DNA of 64,000 bases from Cellulophaga tyrosinoxydans (GCF_900176415.1 NZ_FWXO01000003.1:124001-188000); one strand, 5' to 3'; counted from the stretch's first letter, positions 44,808 to 54,957 are shown. The notes: generated by a model not told the origin, from the sequence alone. Numbers and translations: made by a program.

Positions 44808-46601
44808 CTATCGCTTTAGAGCAAAATGATTGTTAATATATTTTGCAAGAACACGCTCTCCATTAGCATCTAAAAAACTTAACTGAAACCAATAATCAGA
44901 GGCTGGCATTTGAACGCCATTATAATAGCCATCCCACAGTGGTTGCGACGTGTTTAATTGTTTAATTAACTTACCATAACGATCAAAAATACTTAGTAAG
45001 GGCGAATCTAGAGTATCTAGCCCTTCTACAGTCCAGTTATCATTAACACCATCTCCATTAGGTGTAAAAAATTTATAAAATCCTACAATAACTACTGTTT
45101 CCGAGGCTATACCACAACCCTTTATATCATTAACATAAACCGTATGTAAACCAGGTAGTACATTTTCAAAAAATGCAGAATCTTGATAGGCATCGTTATC
45201 TATGCGATATTCGTAATCCCCAATCTCTAAGGTTTCAATAGTCACTGTATTATTATCTTGTAAATCACTAATAATAACATTGGAAATTACAGGAGCATTA
45301 GAAATTACAAGTTCTATTGTAAAGCTTTCACTACAAGTAATTCCACCAGTATTTGTTGAAATAGTTAGTGTATATGTTCCAGCTACTGAGGCAGTAATTA
45401 CAGCGCTTGTTTCCCCTGAATCCCACAAATAAGTATAATTTGCATTAGGGGTATCATCACCAAGTATTGCTGTTGATACATCTTCACATAAGTAAACAAT
45501 ACTCGGAAAATCTTGAATTATTTCTTCAGAAACCACAATATTAAAATCTTGAGAAACATCATAACATTTTGGGTTTTCAAAGGATGTTACTCTTATGTAG
45601 ATAGTTTCCGTTCCGCTTGATTTAGGATGATTTTTATCTAAACCGTTAACATTATTAACAGCGTCGGAAAATGTACTATGATACGAAACAACAAATTCTT
45701 GTGGATTTTGTGCGCCTAAAACTTCGGCATCCACTGCATTTAAATCTATGGAACTTTCATCGTAGCAAAATTCTTTATTCGACACACTATTTGCCATTGG
45801 ATTTGGCGTAAAACCTACCTGAACATCGCTTATAATATTACCTGCGGCTCTTGCCACCACAACTCGGTATTCGGCAGAATCTAAAATTACCAAGGTTGGG
45901 TTAGATTCTCCGGCAATTTGAACAAAACCACTCCCCAGATTTTTATACCATGAATAACTTAATGCATCAGAGGTTGTTGCATCTAACTCTATATAATCTG
46001 CTTCACATGCTGCTATTGGCGGCCCTAAAAGATTACTAATAATAGAGCAATCTAAAGCGTCGTAAGGATTAGTAGTGAAAATATTACCTGAAAACTGAAT
46101 TGAAAATCCAGAATTTATATTGGAAAAATTATTAATCAACAAATAATAATCCTCACCTGGCGTAACAGACAACCATGCCTCATAGCCATTATTGTTTGTA
46201 TTCCCCGTTGGATCCTCACCTACACCAATAAATGAATTTTCATCTTTATTATCCTTAAAATTGCAACGAACTGGAGTGCCCAAATTATTACAATCACTAG
46301 ATCTATATAATGCAAAATCCCAGTCTTCCGATGTATCTATACTAATATTGAAACCTAATTGCCCTGTTGCATTGGTTCTAAACCTATACCAAGCAGAATT
46401 AGATTCTATTGCTCCAGATAGCGTTTTTTCTAAGCAACCTGAGGTATTTGCACCATTAAAATCGTCCACACCATAACTATTCGTACCGCTGTTTACTGGG
46501 GTATTATTACAAATAGGGATAGCCGTTGTACAATCTGGTGAAATCTGTGCAACAGCATTACTTAATACTAAAATAAAAATAAACGCAATAAAATATTTCA
46601 T
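44808..46601 (-). CDS. Gliding/T9SS type B-sorted surface protein, copy 1
   Basis: Paralogue of the downstream protein with an extra Ig-like section. The ATG at 46601 gives the signal peptide MKYFIAFIFILVLSNAVAQ. The N-terminal module 'SPDCTTAIPICNNTPV...' with conserved Cys pairs matches copy 2. The C-terminal module repeats the T9SS motifs: 'FFTPNGDGVNDNWTVEGL', 'FDRYGKLIKQL', 'WDGYYNGVQMPASDYWFQL' and final 'HFALKR'. About 598 residues. Export through the type IX machinery is inferred from the family; no PorU-type or gliding gene lies nearby. Confidence 0.86.
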   Translation of the reverse strand: MKYFIAFIFILVLSNAVAQISPDCTTAIPICNNTPVNSGTNSYGVDDFNGANTSGCLEKTLSGAIESNSAWYRFRTNATGQLGFNISIDTSEDWDFALYRSSDCNNLGTPVRCNFKDNKDENSFIGVGEDPTGNTNNNGYEAWLSVTPGEDYYLLINNFSNINSGFSIQFSGNIFTTNPYDALDCSIISNLLGPPIAACEADYIELDATTSDALSYSWYKNLGSGFVQIAGESNPTLVILDSAEYRVVVARAAGNIISDVQVGFTPNPMANSVSNKEFCYDESSIDLNAVDAEVLGAQNPQEFVVSYHSTFSDAVNNVNGLDKNHPKSSGTETIYIRVTSFENPKCYDVSQDFNIVVSEEIIQDFPSIVYLCEDVSTAILGDDTPNANYTYLWDSGETSAVITASVAGTYTLTISTNTGGITCSESFTIELVISNAPVISNVIISDLQDNNTVTIETLEIGDYEYRIDNDAYQDSAFFENVLPGLHTVYVNDIKGCGIASETVVIVGFYKFFTPNGDGVNDNWTVEGLDTLDSPLLSIFDRYGKLIKQLNTSQPLWDGYYNGVQMPASDYWFQLSFLDANGERVLAKYINNHFALKR

Positions 46602-46705
46602 AAGGGCATGCACCTTAGTAAGTATAAAACTAAAGAGACGACTTAGGCTTTACTAATTAATGTTGTGTAACTAGGTAAACATGCTATTAAATATTAGATA
46701 ATGTA

Positions 46706-46713
46706 TATCTTTG
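46706..46713 (+). promoter_or_regulatory. Promoter (-7) of folE
   Basis: TATCTTTG matches TAnnTTTG 23 bp upstream of the folE ATG. No TTG is found at -33. Confidence 0.55.
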
Positions 46714-46736
46714 CACCTCTTAAGAGATGATTTAAA

Positions 46737-47417
46737 ATGAAAATTGACAGTACATTAGAAGAACGTTTTGAAGAATTGGGTGACAATCATATCTCCACGT
46801 CAGAAGACACCCCGTTAAGGAAAGATGCATTTGATTTAAGTGACGAAGAAAAAATTCTGAAAATTAAAGATAATGTTTCTCAAATTATGGAAACATTGGG
46901 CCTAGATCTTACAGATGATAGCTTAAAAGGAACTCCAAATAGGGTAGCAAAAATGTTCGTAAATGAAATATTTTCAGGACTTCACCCAAAGAGACAACCA
47001 AAATCATCCACATTTGAGAATAAATACAAGTATGGTGAAATGTTGGTGGAAAAAAACATTACACTGTATAGCACCTGCGAGCATCATTTTTTACCCATAG
47101 TAGGTAAAGCTCATGTGGCCTATATTTCTAATGGAACTGTAGTAGGGCTTTCAAAAATGAATAGAATTGTAGACTATTTTGCTAAAAGACCTCAAGTTCA
47201 AGAAAGATTAAATATTCAGATTGTTCGCGAACTTCAAAAAGTGTTAAATACGCAAGATGTTGCTTGTGTTATAGACGCAAAGCATTTATGTGTAAACTCT
47301 AGAGGAATTCGCGATATTGAAAGCAGCACAGTTACTGCTGAATATGGCGGTAAATTTAAAGAAGAAGCTACCCGACGCGAATTTTTAAATTTCATTAAAT
47401 TAGATACAAAATTTTAA
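46737..47417 (+). CDS. folE: GTP cyclohydrolase I
   Basis: Converts GTP to dihydroneopterin triphosphate, first step of folate synthesis. The 226 residues include the family motifs 'DLTDDSLKGTPNRVAKMFV', 'CEHHFLPIVGKAHVAYI' (Cys and His zinc ligands), 'GLSKMNRIVDYFAKRPQVQERL' and 'AKHLCVNSRGI' (second zinc Cys). An N-terminal extension of about 35 residues is acidic and probably flexible. It is followed by cysS 15 bp downstream. Confidence 0.97.
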   Translation: MKIDSTLEERFEELGDNHISTSEDTPLRKDAFDLSDEEKILKIKDNVSQIMETLGLDLTDDSLKGTPNRVAKMFVNEIFSGLHPKRQPKSSTFENKYKYGEMLVEKNITLYSTCEHHFLPIVGKAHVAYISNGTVVGLSKMNRIVDYFAKRPQVQERLNIQIVRELQKVLNTQDVACVIDAKHLCVNSRGIRDIESSTVTAEYGGKFKEEATRREFLNFIKLDTKF

Positions 47418-47432
47418 AGAATCTCTTTTCGA

Positions 47433-48914
47433 ATGCAGTTATATAAATCCCAAGCTTTAAAAGTTTACAATTCACTTTCAGGAAAGAAAGAAATTTTTGA
47501 ACCCATAAATGAAGGAGCTATAGGAATGTATGTTTGTGGACCAACAGTTTACAGCAATGTACATTTAGGCAACTGCAGAACTTTCATGTCTTTTGACATG
47601 ATTTTTAGATACTTTAAACACCTTGGTTATAAGGTAAGGTATGTTAGAAACATTACTGATGCTGGACATTTAGAAAATGATGCAGAAGATGGCGAAGATA
47701 AAATTGCCAAAAAAGCTAGATTAGAACTTATAGAACCTATGGAGGTTGTACAACGATATACGGTTGACTTTCATAATATTCTTCAAAAGTTTAATTTTTT
47801 ACCCCCTAGCATAGAACCAACGGCAACCGGGCATATAATTGAACAAATTGAAATTATTAAAGATATTCTTAAAAAAGGCTATGCCTATGAAATAAATGGA
47901 TCAGTATACTTTAACGTTCCAAAGTTTAACGAATCTCATAATTACGGAAAGCTTAGTGGTCGCAAGTTAGAAGACATGATTGCCAATACCCGTGAGCTTG
48001 CCGCACAAGATGAAAAACATAGCCCTCAAGATTTTGCACTTTGGAAAAAAGCAGAGCCACAACATATTATGCGATGGCCATCTCCATGGGGTGATGGTTT
48101 CCCTGGCTGGCACTTAGAGTGTACCGCAATGAGTACTAAATACTTAGGGGAATCCTTTGATATTCACGGCGGTGGTATGGATTTAAAATTTCCGCATCAC
48201 GAGTGCGAAATAGCACAGGCGGAAGCGTGTAATGGTGTTGAGCCAGTTAAATATTGGCTACATGCCAATATGCTGACCATGAATGGAAAGAAAATGGCGA
48301 AATCTACTGGCAATAACATTTTACCAGACGAAATATTTTCAGGAGAAAATTCCATTTTATCGAAAGCCTTTTCCCCTACTGTTGTTCGTTTTTTTATGAT
48401 GCAGGCGCATTACACCAGTATTTTAGATTTGAGCAATGATGCATTATTAGCGTCTGAAAAAGGATATCAAAAATTGATGGAGGCTGTTAATTCTCTTGAA
48501 AATTTAGAAACAACATCTAGCTCCGATTTTAACGTTGAAGCATGGAAACAGAAATGTTATGATGCTATGAATGATGATTTTAATACACCAACATTAATAG
48601 CACATTTATTTGAAGCTGTTAAGCACATAAATGCGATTAAAGAAGGTAATGAAACCATTACTCAATCTGACAAAGCACTCTTAATAGAAACATTAAATGC
48701 TTTTATTTTTGATGTTTTAGGATTGGAAAATAAAAATGATGCAAATGCTGATTCTGATAAATTATCTGGTGTTGTCACCATGCTCATACAATTACGTAAA
48801 GAAGCCCGAGACAATAAAGATTTTGCAACATCTGACAAAATAAGAGATCAATTAGCAGCTTTAGGAATTCAACTTAAAGATGGAAAAGAAGGAACCACTT
48901 TTAGTGTTTCATAA
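47433..48914 (+). CDS. cysS: Cysteinyl-tRNA synthetase
   Basis: Charges tRNA-Cys. The 493 residues show the N-terminal '[18 protein letters not shown]' with the zinc-binding Cys and the HIGH-like H-L-G-N, '[20 protein letters not shown]' with the Cys/His zinc ligands, and 'KMAKSTGNN', a KMSKS variant. The C-terminal anticodon-binding helices end '[16 protein letters not shown]'. It follows folE closely and precedes yidD by 35 bp. Confidence 0.96.
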   Translation: MQLYKSQALKVYNSLSGKKEIFEPINEGAIGMYVCGPTVYSNVHLGNCRTFMSFDMIFRYFKHLGYKVRYVRNITDAGHLENDAEDGEDKIAKKARLELIEPMEVVQRYTVDFHNILQKFNFLPPSIEPTATGHIIEQIEIIKDILKKGYAYEINGSVYFNVPKFNESHNYGKLSGRKLEDMIANTRELAAQDEKHSPQDFALWKKAEPQHIMRWPSPWGDGFPGWHLECTAMSTKYLGESFDIHGGGMDLKFPHHECEIAQAEACNGVEPVKYWLHANMLTMNGKKMAKSTGNNILPDEIFSGENSILSKAFSPTVVRFFMMQAHYTSILDLSNDALLASEKGYQKLMEAVNSLENLETTSSSDFNVEAWKQKCYDAMNDDFNTPTLIAHLFEAVKHINAIKEGNETITQSDKALLIETLNAFIFDVLGLENKNDANADSDKLSGVVTMLIQLRKEARDNKDFATSDKIRDQLAALGIQLKDGKEGTTFSVS

Positions 48915-48949
48915 ATAAAATTCTGATAGCGTAATTTTATAAAAACGTA

Positions 48950-49171
48950 TTGAAAAAAATTCTTATCGCCCCTTTTATTTTTTTGGTGCGATTTTACCAA
49001 TTAGTAATTTCACCATATACTCCTGCGAGTTGTCGCTACTCGCCCACTTGCTCTCAATACACGCTAGAAGCTCTAAAAAAGCATGGATTAATCAAAGGTG
49101 GATGGTTAGCCCTAAAACGTATTTTCAGCTGTCATCCTTGGGGAGGAAAAGGTTATGATCCCGTTCCATAA
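48950..49171 (+). CDS. yidD: Membrane protein insertion efficiency factor YidD, TTG start
   Basis: Small protein assisting YidC-dependent membrane insertion. The 73 residues start with TTG at 48950 ([23 protein letters not shown]), an amphipathic N-terminus, then the diagnostic Cys-rich part '[22 protein letters not shown]' and '[13 protein letters not shown]'. The family signature is complete. Confidence 0.94.
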   Translation: MKKILIAPFIFLVRFYQLVISPYTPASCRYSPTCSQYTLEALKKHGLIKGGWLALKRIFSCHPWGGKGYDPVP

Positions 49172-49270
49172 AACATTTGTACGTTTTCATATTTAATTAC
49201 TATTTTCTTTACCACCAAAATAGTGAGCTACTTTCTATTTTCTTATCTTAGCCCATCAAAATAAACAATA

Positions 49271-50227
49271 ATGTACTTTTTAGGAATTACTTGGAATCCG
49301 AATGACACCCTCTTTAAAATTGGATTCATTCAAATAAAATATTACAATTTGCTTTGGATTGCTGCCTTTGCGGTAGGATGGGTAATTATGAAAAAGATTT
49401 TTCTTAAGGAGAAAAAAACAGTGGAACAATTAGATTCACTATTTATTTATACCGTTTTAGCTACCATGTTAGGCGCAAGATTAGGCCATGTATTTTTCTA
49501 CGATTGGTCTTATTATAAAAATCATTTAATAGAAATATTATTACCGATAAAAGAAAATGCCAATGAAGCTCTTTTCGGATTTATTAATGGGTATGAATTT
49601 ACCGGCTTTACAGGTTTAGCAAGTCACGGTGCTACCATTGGTATTATTATCGCAATTTATTTATATACCCGTAAAAATCCTGAATTTAAAGTTTTATGGT
49701 TATTAGATAGATTAGTAATACCCTCGGCTATTGGAGCATTCTTTGTGCGTTTGGGTAACTTTTTCAATTCAGAAATTAATGGGAAAATTGTAGACAAGTC
49801 TTTTATTTTCGCGACAAAATTTGTTCGTAATTCTGATGATTTACCGGCATATGAAGCCATGCAAATTACCAAAGCAAGAACAGCAAATGTAGCTTATGAA
49901 TTAATAGAGAAAAATCCGAAGTTTTCTGCAATATTAGAAAGGATTCCTTACCGTCATCCAGCTCAGTTATACGAAGGTGTCTGCTATATTTTTGTTTTTA
50001 TAATCCTTTATTATTTTTATTGGAAAACAGACAAAAAAGACAAACCAGGGTTTTTATTCGGTACATTTTTAGTACTCCTCTGGACGATCAGATTTTTTGT
50101 TGAATACGTTAAAGAACGCCAAAATTCATTGGATGAAAGCATGCAATTACTTTCCATTGGACAATGGCTTAGCTTACCATTTATAGCAATTGGCTTATAT
50201 TTTATGTTTAGACCAACAAAGTCTTAA
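49271..50227 (+). CDS. lgt: Prolipoprotein diacylglyceryl transferase
   Basis: Inner-membrane enzyme adding diacylglyceryl to the lipobox Cys of prolipoproteins, the first step in making the many lipoproteins of this window. The 318 residues contain about seven transmembrane segments and the family residues: 'ARLGHVFFYDW', 'GLASHGATIGI' (catalytic His region) and 'FFVRLGNFFNSEINGK' (the R-x-G-N-F-x-N-x-E signature). The C-terminal 'HPAQLYEG' is also conserved. Four bp separate it from the DUF192 lipoprotein gene. Confidence 0.95.
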   Translation: MYFLGITWNPNDTLFKIGFIQIKYYNLLWIAAFAVGWVIMKKIFLKEKKTVEQLDSLFIYTVLATMLGARLGHVFFYDWSYYKNHLIEILLPIKENANEALFGFINGYEFTGFTGLASHGATIGIIIAIYLYTRKNPEFKVLWLLDRLVIPSAIGAFFVRLGNFFNSEINGKIVDKSFIFATKFVRNSDDLPAYEAMQITKARTANVAYELIEKNPKFSAILERIPYRHPAQLYEGVCYIFVFIILYYFYWKTDKKDKPGFLFGTFLVLLWTIRFFVEYVKERQNSLDESMQLLSIGQWLSLPFIAIGLYFMFRPTKS

Positions 50228-50230
50228 AAA

Positions 50231-50716
50231 ATGAATTATACAAAACTATTATTAGGAGCATTACTATTAATTAGCTTTCTTTCTTGCAAAGAGGAGGCCA
50301 AACAAGTTATAAAAACTTCACCAATAGAATTTACAAAAGAAGGTGAACTAATCATTTATAAATCAAAAACTGACTCCATCATAGGTAAATTTGATATAGA
50401 AATTGCGGAAACTGCATACGAAACAGAAACTGGCCTTATGTATCGCAAATCCATGCAAAAGGATCGTGGGATGCTTTTTATTTTTCCTGATGTGGCTATG
50501 CATTCTTTCTACATGAAGAATACCGAAATACCTTTAGATATTATTTATATTGATGAAGACTTTAAAATAGCCAGTTTTCAAGAAAATGCAGAACCATTTA
50601 ATGAAAAAGGGCTGTCGTCTCAAGTACCAATTAAATATGTTTTGGAGCTAAATGCAGGTTTAGCAGAAAAATTACTCTTAGAAATAAAGGATAGTATTTC
50701 TTTTAAAAAGCTCTAA
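50231..50716 (+). CDS. DUF192 family lipoprotein
   Basis: Predicted periplasm-facing lipoprotein of unknown function. Lipobox 'LLISFLSC' gives the lipidated Cys at 19. The DUF192 domain (about 55-155) shows 'GLMYRKSMQKDRGMLFIFPD', 'HSFYMKNTEIPLDIIYID' and the C-terminal 'PIKYVLELNAG', all hallmarks of the family. It is directly downstream of lgt and 13 bp before the acetyltransferase gene. Confidence 0.88.
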   Translation: MNYTKLLLGALLLISFLSCKEEAKQVIKTSPIEFTKEGELIIYKSKTDSIIGKFDIEIAETAYETETGLMYRKSMQKDRGMLFIFPDVAMHSFYMKNTEIPLDIIYIDEDFKIASFQENAEPFNEKGLSSQVPIKYVLELNAGLAEKLLLEIKDSISFKKL

Positions 50717-50728
50717 ATTCTTCCTGAG

Positions 50729-51247
50729 ATGAATTTTCTAATGAATGGTGAAACTTCAGAAAGACTAAGCTTTAGAAAACTAACTGCCGCAGATTTTAAT
50801 TTGTGGCTACCATTTCATCAAGATAAACGAACCTCTCAATACTGGTCAGGGTTACCAAACAACCCTGTCGATGCTTGTAAAGCTGATTTTGATCGCACCT
50901 TTTATCGCTATAATCATGATTTAGGAGGTAAACTGGCACTAATAGAAAAGAAAACTAATAACTTTATTGGGCTTTGTGGATTGCTCATTCAAGAAGTGGA
51001 TAATAAGTCTGAATTAGAAATTGCCTATTCCTTATTACCAAACTATTGGCATAATGGTTTTGCCATGGAAGCAGCACAGCAATGTAAGCTCTTTGCAACC
51101 ACAAATAAATTAGCAGACACTTTAATCTCTATTATACAAATAGATAATATACCCTCACAAAAAGTAGCATTAAGTATAGGCATGCAAATTGACAAAAAGA
51201 CTACCTATCACGATAATCAAGTCTATATTTTTAGAGTTGCCCTTTGA
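50729..51247 (+). CDS. GNAT family N-acetyltransferase
   Basis: Acetyl-CoA dependent transferase of the RimJ/RimL-like GNAT branch; substrate unknown. The 172 residues begin with 'ERLSFRKLTAADFNLWLPF', the usual beta1-alpha1 opening. They include 'NFIGLCGLLIQE', 'LEIAYSLLPNYWHNGFAMEAAQ' (acetyl-CoA loop region) and the 'IDNIPSQKVALSIGM' motif near the C-terminus. ATG at 50729 or the in-frame ATG at 50741 could be the start. Thirty-seven bp precede the ABC ATPase gene. Confidence 0.82.
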   Translation: MNFLMNGETSERLSFRKLTAADFNLWLPFHQDKRTSQYWSGLPNNPVDACKADFDRTFYRYNHDLGGKLALIEKKTNNFIGLCGLLIQEVDNKSELEIAYSLLPNYWHNGFAMEAAQQCKLFATTNKLADTLISIIQIDNIPSQKVALSIGMQIDKKTTYHDNQVYIFRVAL

Positions 51248-51284
51248 GATAATATATTTTATAAAGAATTAATTTAAGTTTAAA

Positions 51285-52511
51285 ATGCAGCATTATTCCA
51301 TACTAATAGCTAATGAAACGAACACTAAAAGTTTTATAGATTCGATCTTAAACACTAATGATTTTTCAGAATTTGCAGCATTAAATGAGCTACGCGGAGA
51401 TGTACTTTCCAAGCATAGAATAGAAGAACTTATTTATGAAGAAGAACATCACGATTTAAAAATTGCCACTTCATCCATTACGCAATCACTAAAATCTATG
51501 TCTACAGGTGAGCGTAAAAAAATAGTATTAGAATACCTTATTTCAACAAAACCAGATTACCTAATTCTTGATAATCCTTTTGATAATCTAGACCAGGAAG
51601 CCATTCAAAGTTTATCAACCACATTAAAAAACCTATCTAAAGAACTTATTCTAATAGTTTTACTAAGCAGAAAAAATGATGCTCCTAATTTTATCAGTAA
51701 CACCTATAAATTAGATAAATCGGGTAGCTTAGAAAAAATTAACCTAAACAGTAATCTAGTTAAAGAGAAACAATTTTCAATTAAAATACCAGAACCTATC
51801 TTAAAGATTGATGCCTGCGAAGACCCTTTAATTTATTTAAAAAATGTTAGTGTAAACTATCATGACAAACCAATACTAACAAATATTAATTGGAAAATTA
51901 ATAAAGGCGAATTTTGGCAATTAAAAGGTGCAAATGGTAGCGGTAAAACCACAGTACTCTCCATGATTACTGGAGAAAATAGTAAAGGTTATGGGCAAGA
52001 TTTATATTTATTTAATCAAAAAAAAGGTAGTGGAGAAAGTATTTGGGATATTAAAAAGAAAATTGGATACTATGCGCCGACCTTAACACATAATTTCTAT
52101 GGAGAGCATACTTTAGAACACATGCTAATTTCCGGTTTAAATGATTCTATAGGCTTATACAAACTCCCCACTGAGGAACAAATTAACACCGCTAGAGCAT
52201 GGCTAGTAGTATTAGACCTTTATAGCAAAAAAGATACTTTGTTTATAGATTTACCTGTGGGTCAACAGCGATTAATCATGGTGGCAAGAGCCATGATAAA
52301 ACAGCCACTATTACTTATTTTAGACGAGCCAACAGAGAATTTAGATGATGCTAGCGCAAGCCTATTTGTAGCTCTTATCAATAAAATTTCTCAAGAAACT
52401 TCCACAGCGATTATTTTTGTTTCTCATAGAAACGAAGTAGGATTGCAACCAAAGAACATTTTTGAACTTCAGAAAACCAAAAATGGCTCCATAGGAGTTA
52501 TTACAAAATAG
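51285..52511 (+). CDS. Twin ABC ATPase with degenerate first half (ModF/PhrA-like)
   Basis: Cytoplasmic protein of two fused ABC domains and no membrane segment, resembling ModF-type proteins. The C-terminal half (about 180-408) is intact: Walker A 'GANGSGKTT', signature region 'DLPVGQQRLIMVARAM' and Walker B 'LLLILDEPTENLD'. The N-terminal half (1-160) begins without any Walker A loop, keeps a signature 'STGERKK' (73-79), and has Walker B 'LILDNPFDNLD', where Asn97 replaces the catalytic Glu. It can therefore neither bind nor hydrolyse ATP normally. Total 408 residues against about 490 in E. coli ModF. No transporter partner is nearby; role unknown. Confidence 0.78.
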   Translation: MQHYSILIANETNTKSFIDSILNTNDFSEFAALNELRGDVLSKHRIEELIYEEEHHDLKIATSSITQSLKSMSTGERKKIVLEYLISTKPDYLILDNPFDNLDQEAIQSLSTTLKNLSKELILIVLLSRKNDAPNFISNTYKLDKSGSLEKINLNSNLVKEKQFSIKIPEPILKIDACEDPLIYLKNVSVNYHDKPILTNINWKINKGEFWQLKGANGSGKTTVLSMITGENSKGYGQDLYLFNQKKGSGESIWDIKKKIGYYAPTLTHNFYGEHTLEHMLISGLNDSIGLYKLPTEEQINTARAWLVVLDLYSKKDTLFIDLPVGQQRLIMVARAMIKQPLLLILDEPTENLDDASASLFVALINKISQETSTAIIFVSHRNEVGLQPKNIFELQKTKNGSIGVITK

Positions 52512-52694
52512 TATATTATTTTTTAGCTCTAATTCAACTATTCAGATGCTTTGTAAGGTGTTGTTGATTAGAACTACTAATTCTCTATGCAAAGTTCAAT
52601 TGCATTCTATTTCTTTTTTTATCATAACTTACTTAAAATTAATGGGTTCTTGTGATAATTGTGTGATATATTTTAACTTCATTCGTAATTAACT

Positions 52695-53399
52695 ATGAAA
52701 AATATTTTAATAATAGAAGATGATCCTGAGATAATAAAACTTTTAGAGATACATCTTAACGACTTAATTTATACTACTGCCAAAGCAATGGATGGTGCCA
52801 AAGGCTTAAAAATGGCTATTGAAAATAACTACGATTTAATAATTTTGGACATAACCCTACCAAGTCTAAACGGAATTGAAGTTTGCAAAAAAATTAGAGC
52901 TGAGAAAAATACTCCAATAATTATGTTAACCGCCAAATCTGAAGAGATTGATCGAGTTTTAGGCTTAGAAATTGGCGCTGACGATTATATTACCAAACCC
53001 TTTAGTATTAGAGAATTACTAGCACGCATTAAAGCTGTTATGAGAAGATCTAATATTCCTAAATCAGAAAAAAAAGATTCTTCTGTACTATCTTTTGAAG
53101 GTATTACAATTGATATTGATAAACGAAAAGTACTTGTGAATAATACCAAAATTGAACTTTCACCAAAGGAGTTTGAACTACTTGTACTAATGGCAAATAA
53201 TCCAGGTAGAAACTATTCACGAACAGAGTTATTAAACATCATCTGGGGCTATAATTTTAATGGTTACGAGCATACGGTAAACTCTCATATAAATAGATTA
53301 AGAGCAAAAATAGAATCCGACATGACCAACCCATATTATATCTTAACCACTTGGGGTGTTGGCTATAAATTTAATGAAGAAATTTCGCATGGATACTAA
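52695..53399 (+). CDS. OmpR-family response regulator
   Basis: Phosphorylation-dependent transcription factor. The receiver domain (1-120) has the acidic pair in 'IIEDDPEI', the phosphoacceptor Asp in 'DLIILDITLPSLNG', and 'PIIMLTAKSEEID' and 'GADDYITKPFS' with the conserved Lys. A winged-helix DNA-binding domain follows ('LSPKEFELLVLMANNPGRNYSRTELL', 'VNSHINRLRAKIE'). The cognate kinase gene overlaps its 3' end. Stimulus not deducible. A 183-bp gap precedes it. Confidence 0.94.
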   Translation: MKNILIIEDDPEIIKLLEIHLNDLIYTTAKAMDGAKGLKMAIENNYDLIILDITLPSLNGIEVCKKIRAEKNTPIIMLTAKSEEIDRVLGLEIGADDYITKPFSIRELLARIKAVMRRSNIPKSEKKDSSVLSFEGITIDIDKRKVLVNNTKIELSPKEFELLVLMANNPGRNYSRTELLNIIWGYNFNGYEHTVNSHINRLRAKIESDMTNPYYILTTWGVGYKFNEEISHGY

Positions 53400-54882
53400 A
53401 TACAAAACACTTACACCAAAACTGATTAAAAAAATATCTATTGCTTTTGGCTTGCTTGTTCTCTTGATGGGAGTTTCATATATTTTCATTACAGCGTATT
53501 ATGCTAACAAATACAATAAGGCGACCATACAACAAGTAAACGCTAATGTGGCAAATCATGTAATACAGGAGAAGTTTTCAAATGCATCGCCATTTTTAGA
53601 AGACGGTAGTGTAAACAAACCACTTTTTGGTGATTTAATGCATGATATGATGGCGGTAAACCGGAGTATTGAAGTTTATTTACTAAATAATACTGGAGAA
53701 ATTCTATATTCAGTAGTACTGGATCACACTGAAAATTCTCCTTCAAAATCGGTTTCGCTAACACCAATAAAATCCTTTATTGCGAATAACGGAAAAACTT
53801 TTATTGAGGGCGAAGATCCAAAAAACCCAGGTACCCAAAAAATTTTTTCTGCCGCACCCTATGATGTAGGCGGTAGAAAAGGGTTTATCTATATTATTCT
53901 AGCGGGCGAAGATTTTCAACACATAAGCGATAGTTTATTGGGATCTTATTTTGCGAAATTAGGTATAGGAGCTACTTTATTAACTATGATTTTTTCTATA
54001 CTTATAGGCTTACTTAGCCTTTGGTTTTTAACCAAAAACCTTCGACTAATTACCGGTACTGTAATAAAATTTAGAGAGGGAGATTTAGAAGCCAGAATTG
54101 AGAATCCTGAAAAATCCGATATTGAAGTATTTGCCCATTCATTTAATGACATGGCAGACACTATAGTAAGTAATATGGATAAAATGAAATCTGTAGATTC
54201 ATTAAGGAGAGAACTAATAGCTAATGTTTCACATGATTTACGAACACCTTTAGCAGTGCTAAAAGGATATATTGAAACTTTACAGATTAAAAAAGATTCT
54301 CTAACTGAAACACAAAAGGACGAATACCTTCAAATTACAATTGATAATATAGACAAACTTTCCAATTTAATTAATCAACTTTTCGAATATTCTAAACTAG
54401 AAGCAGAGCAAATAACACCTATTAAAGAGCCATTTTCAATTACAGAATTATCATATGATTTAATAGCAAAATTTGAAGTTATTGCACAAAAGAAGGACAT
54501 AAAATTAAGCTTAGACTGTCCCGATGTTAATTGTATGGTTTATGCAGATATAAGTCTTGTGGAAAGAGCTTTACAAAACCTTTTAGAAAACGCTATTAAA
54601 TTTACCGAACATAAAGGCACGGTGACTTTATCTTTAAAAAAATTAACCCATAATATTGAAATAAATATAACGGATACTGGCTCTGGAATTCCAGCTAATG
54701 AACAAGCTTATATTTTTGACCGTTATAAACAAGTAAACAAAACCACAAAACAAGGTTATGGATTAGGCCTAGCAATCGTTAAAAAAATAATGGATTTGCA
54801 CGAAACCACCATTATTGTTTTAAGCAAGCCAAAAGAAGGGAGTTCTTTTATTTTTAATCTTCCAATGTATCAGATATCATAA
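53389..54882 (+). CDS. Sensor histidine kinase
   Basis: Membrane kinase paired with the response regulator; translation starts 11 bp inside that gene if ATG 53389 is used (53374 and 53356 are also in frame). Layout: transmembrane helix at about 20-40, periplasmic sensor of about 155 residues, second helix about 195-215, HAMP domain ('LRLITGTVIKFREGDLEARI'), HisKA with phospho-acceptor His in 'ANVSHDLRTPLAVL', then HATPase with N box 'NLLENAIKFTEH', G1 'DTGSGIP' and G2 'GYGLGLAIVKKIM'. The sensor domain is not recognised. A bidirectional terminator follows. Confidence 0.93.
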   Translation: MDTKYKTLTPKLIKKISIAFGLLVLLMGVSYIFITAYYANKYNKATIQQVNANVANHVIQEKFSNASPFLEDGSVNKPLFGDLMHDMMAVNRSIEVYLLNNTGEILYSVVLDHTENSPSKSVSLTPIKSFIANNGKTFIEGEDPKNPGTQKIFSAAPYDVGGRKGFIYIILAGEDFQHISDSLLGSYFAKLGIGATLLTMIFSILIGLLSLWFLTKNLRLITGTVIKFREGDLEARIENPEKSDIEVFAHSFNDMADTIVSNMDKMKSVDSLRRELIANVSHDLRTPLAVLKGYIETLQIKKDSLTETQKDEYLQITIDNIDKLSNLINQLFEYSKLEAEQITPIKEPFSITELSYDLIAKFEVIAQKKDIKLSLDCPDVNCMVYADISLVERALQNLLENAIKFTEHKGTVTLSLKKLTHNIEINITDTGSGIPANEQAYIFDRYKQVNKTTKQGYGLGLAIVKKIMDLHETTIIVLSKPKEGSSFIFNLPMYQIS

Positions 54883-54888
54883 AAAAAT

Positions 54889-54920
54889 AAACCCCTAAGA
54901 AAATAAATTCTTAGGGGTTT
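54889..54920. terminator. Bidirectional terminator between the kinase and secDF genes
   Basis: Stem ACCCCTAAGAA / TTCTTAGGGGT with a 6-base loop. T-rich sequence follows the stem on both strands. Confidence 0.85.
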
Positions 54921-54957
54921 TGTTATAGTAATTTTGACTCTTTAAAGAGCCTAAAAA

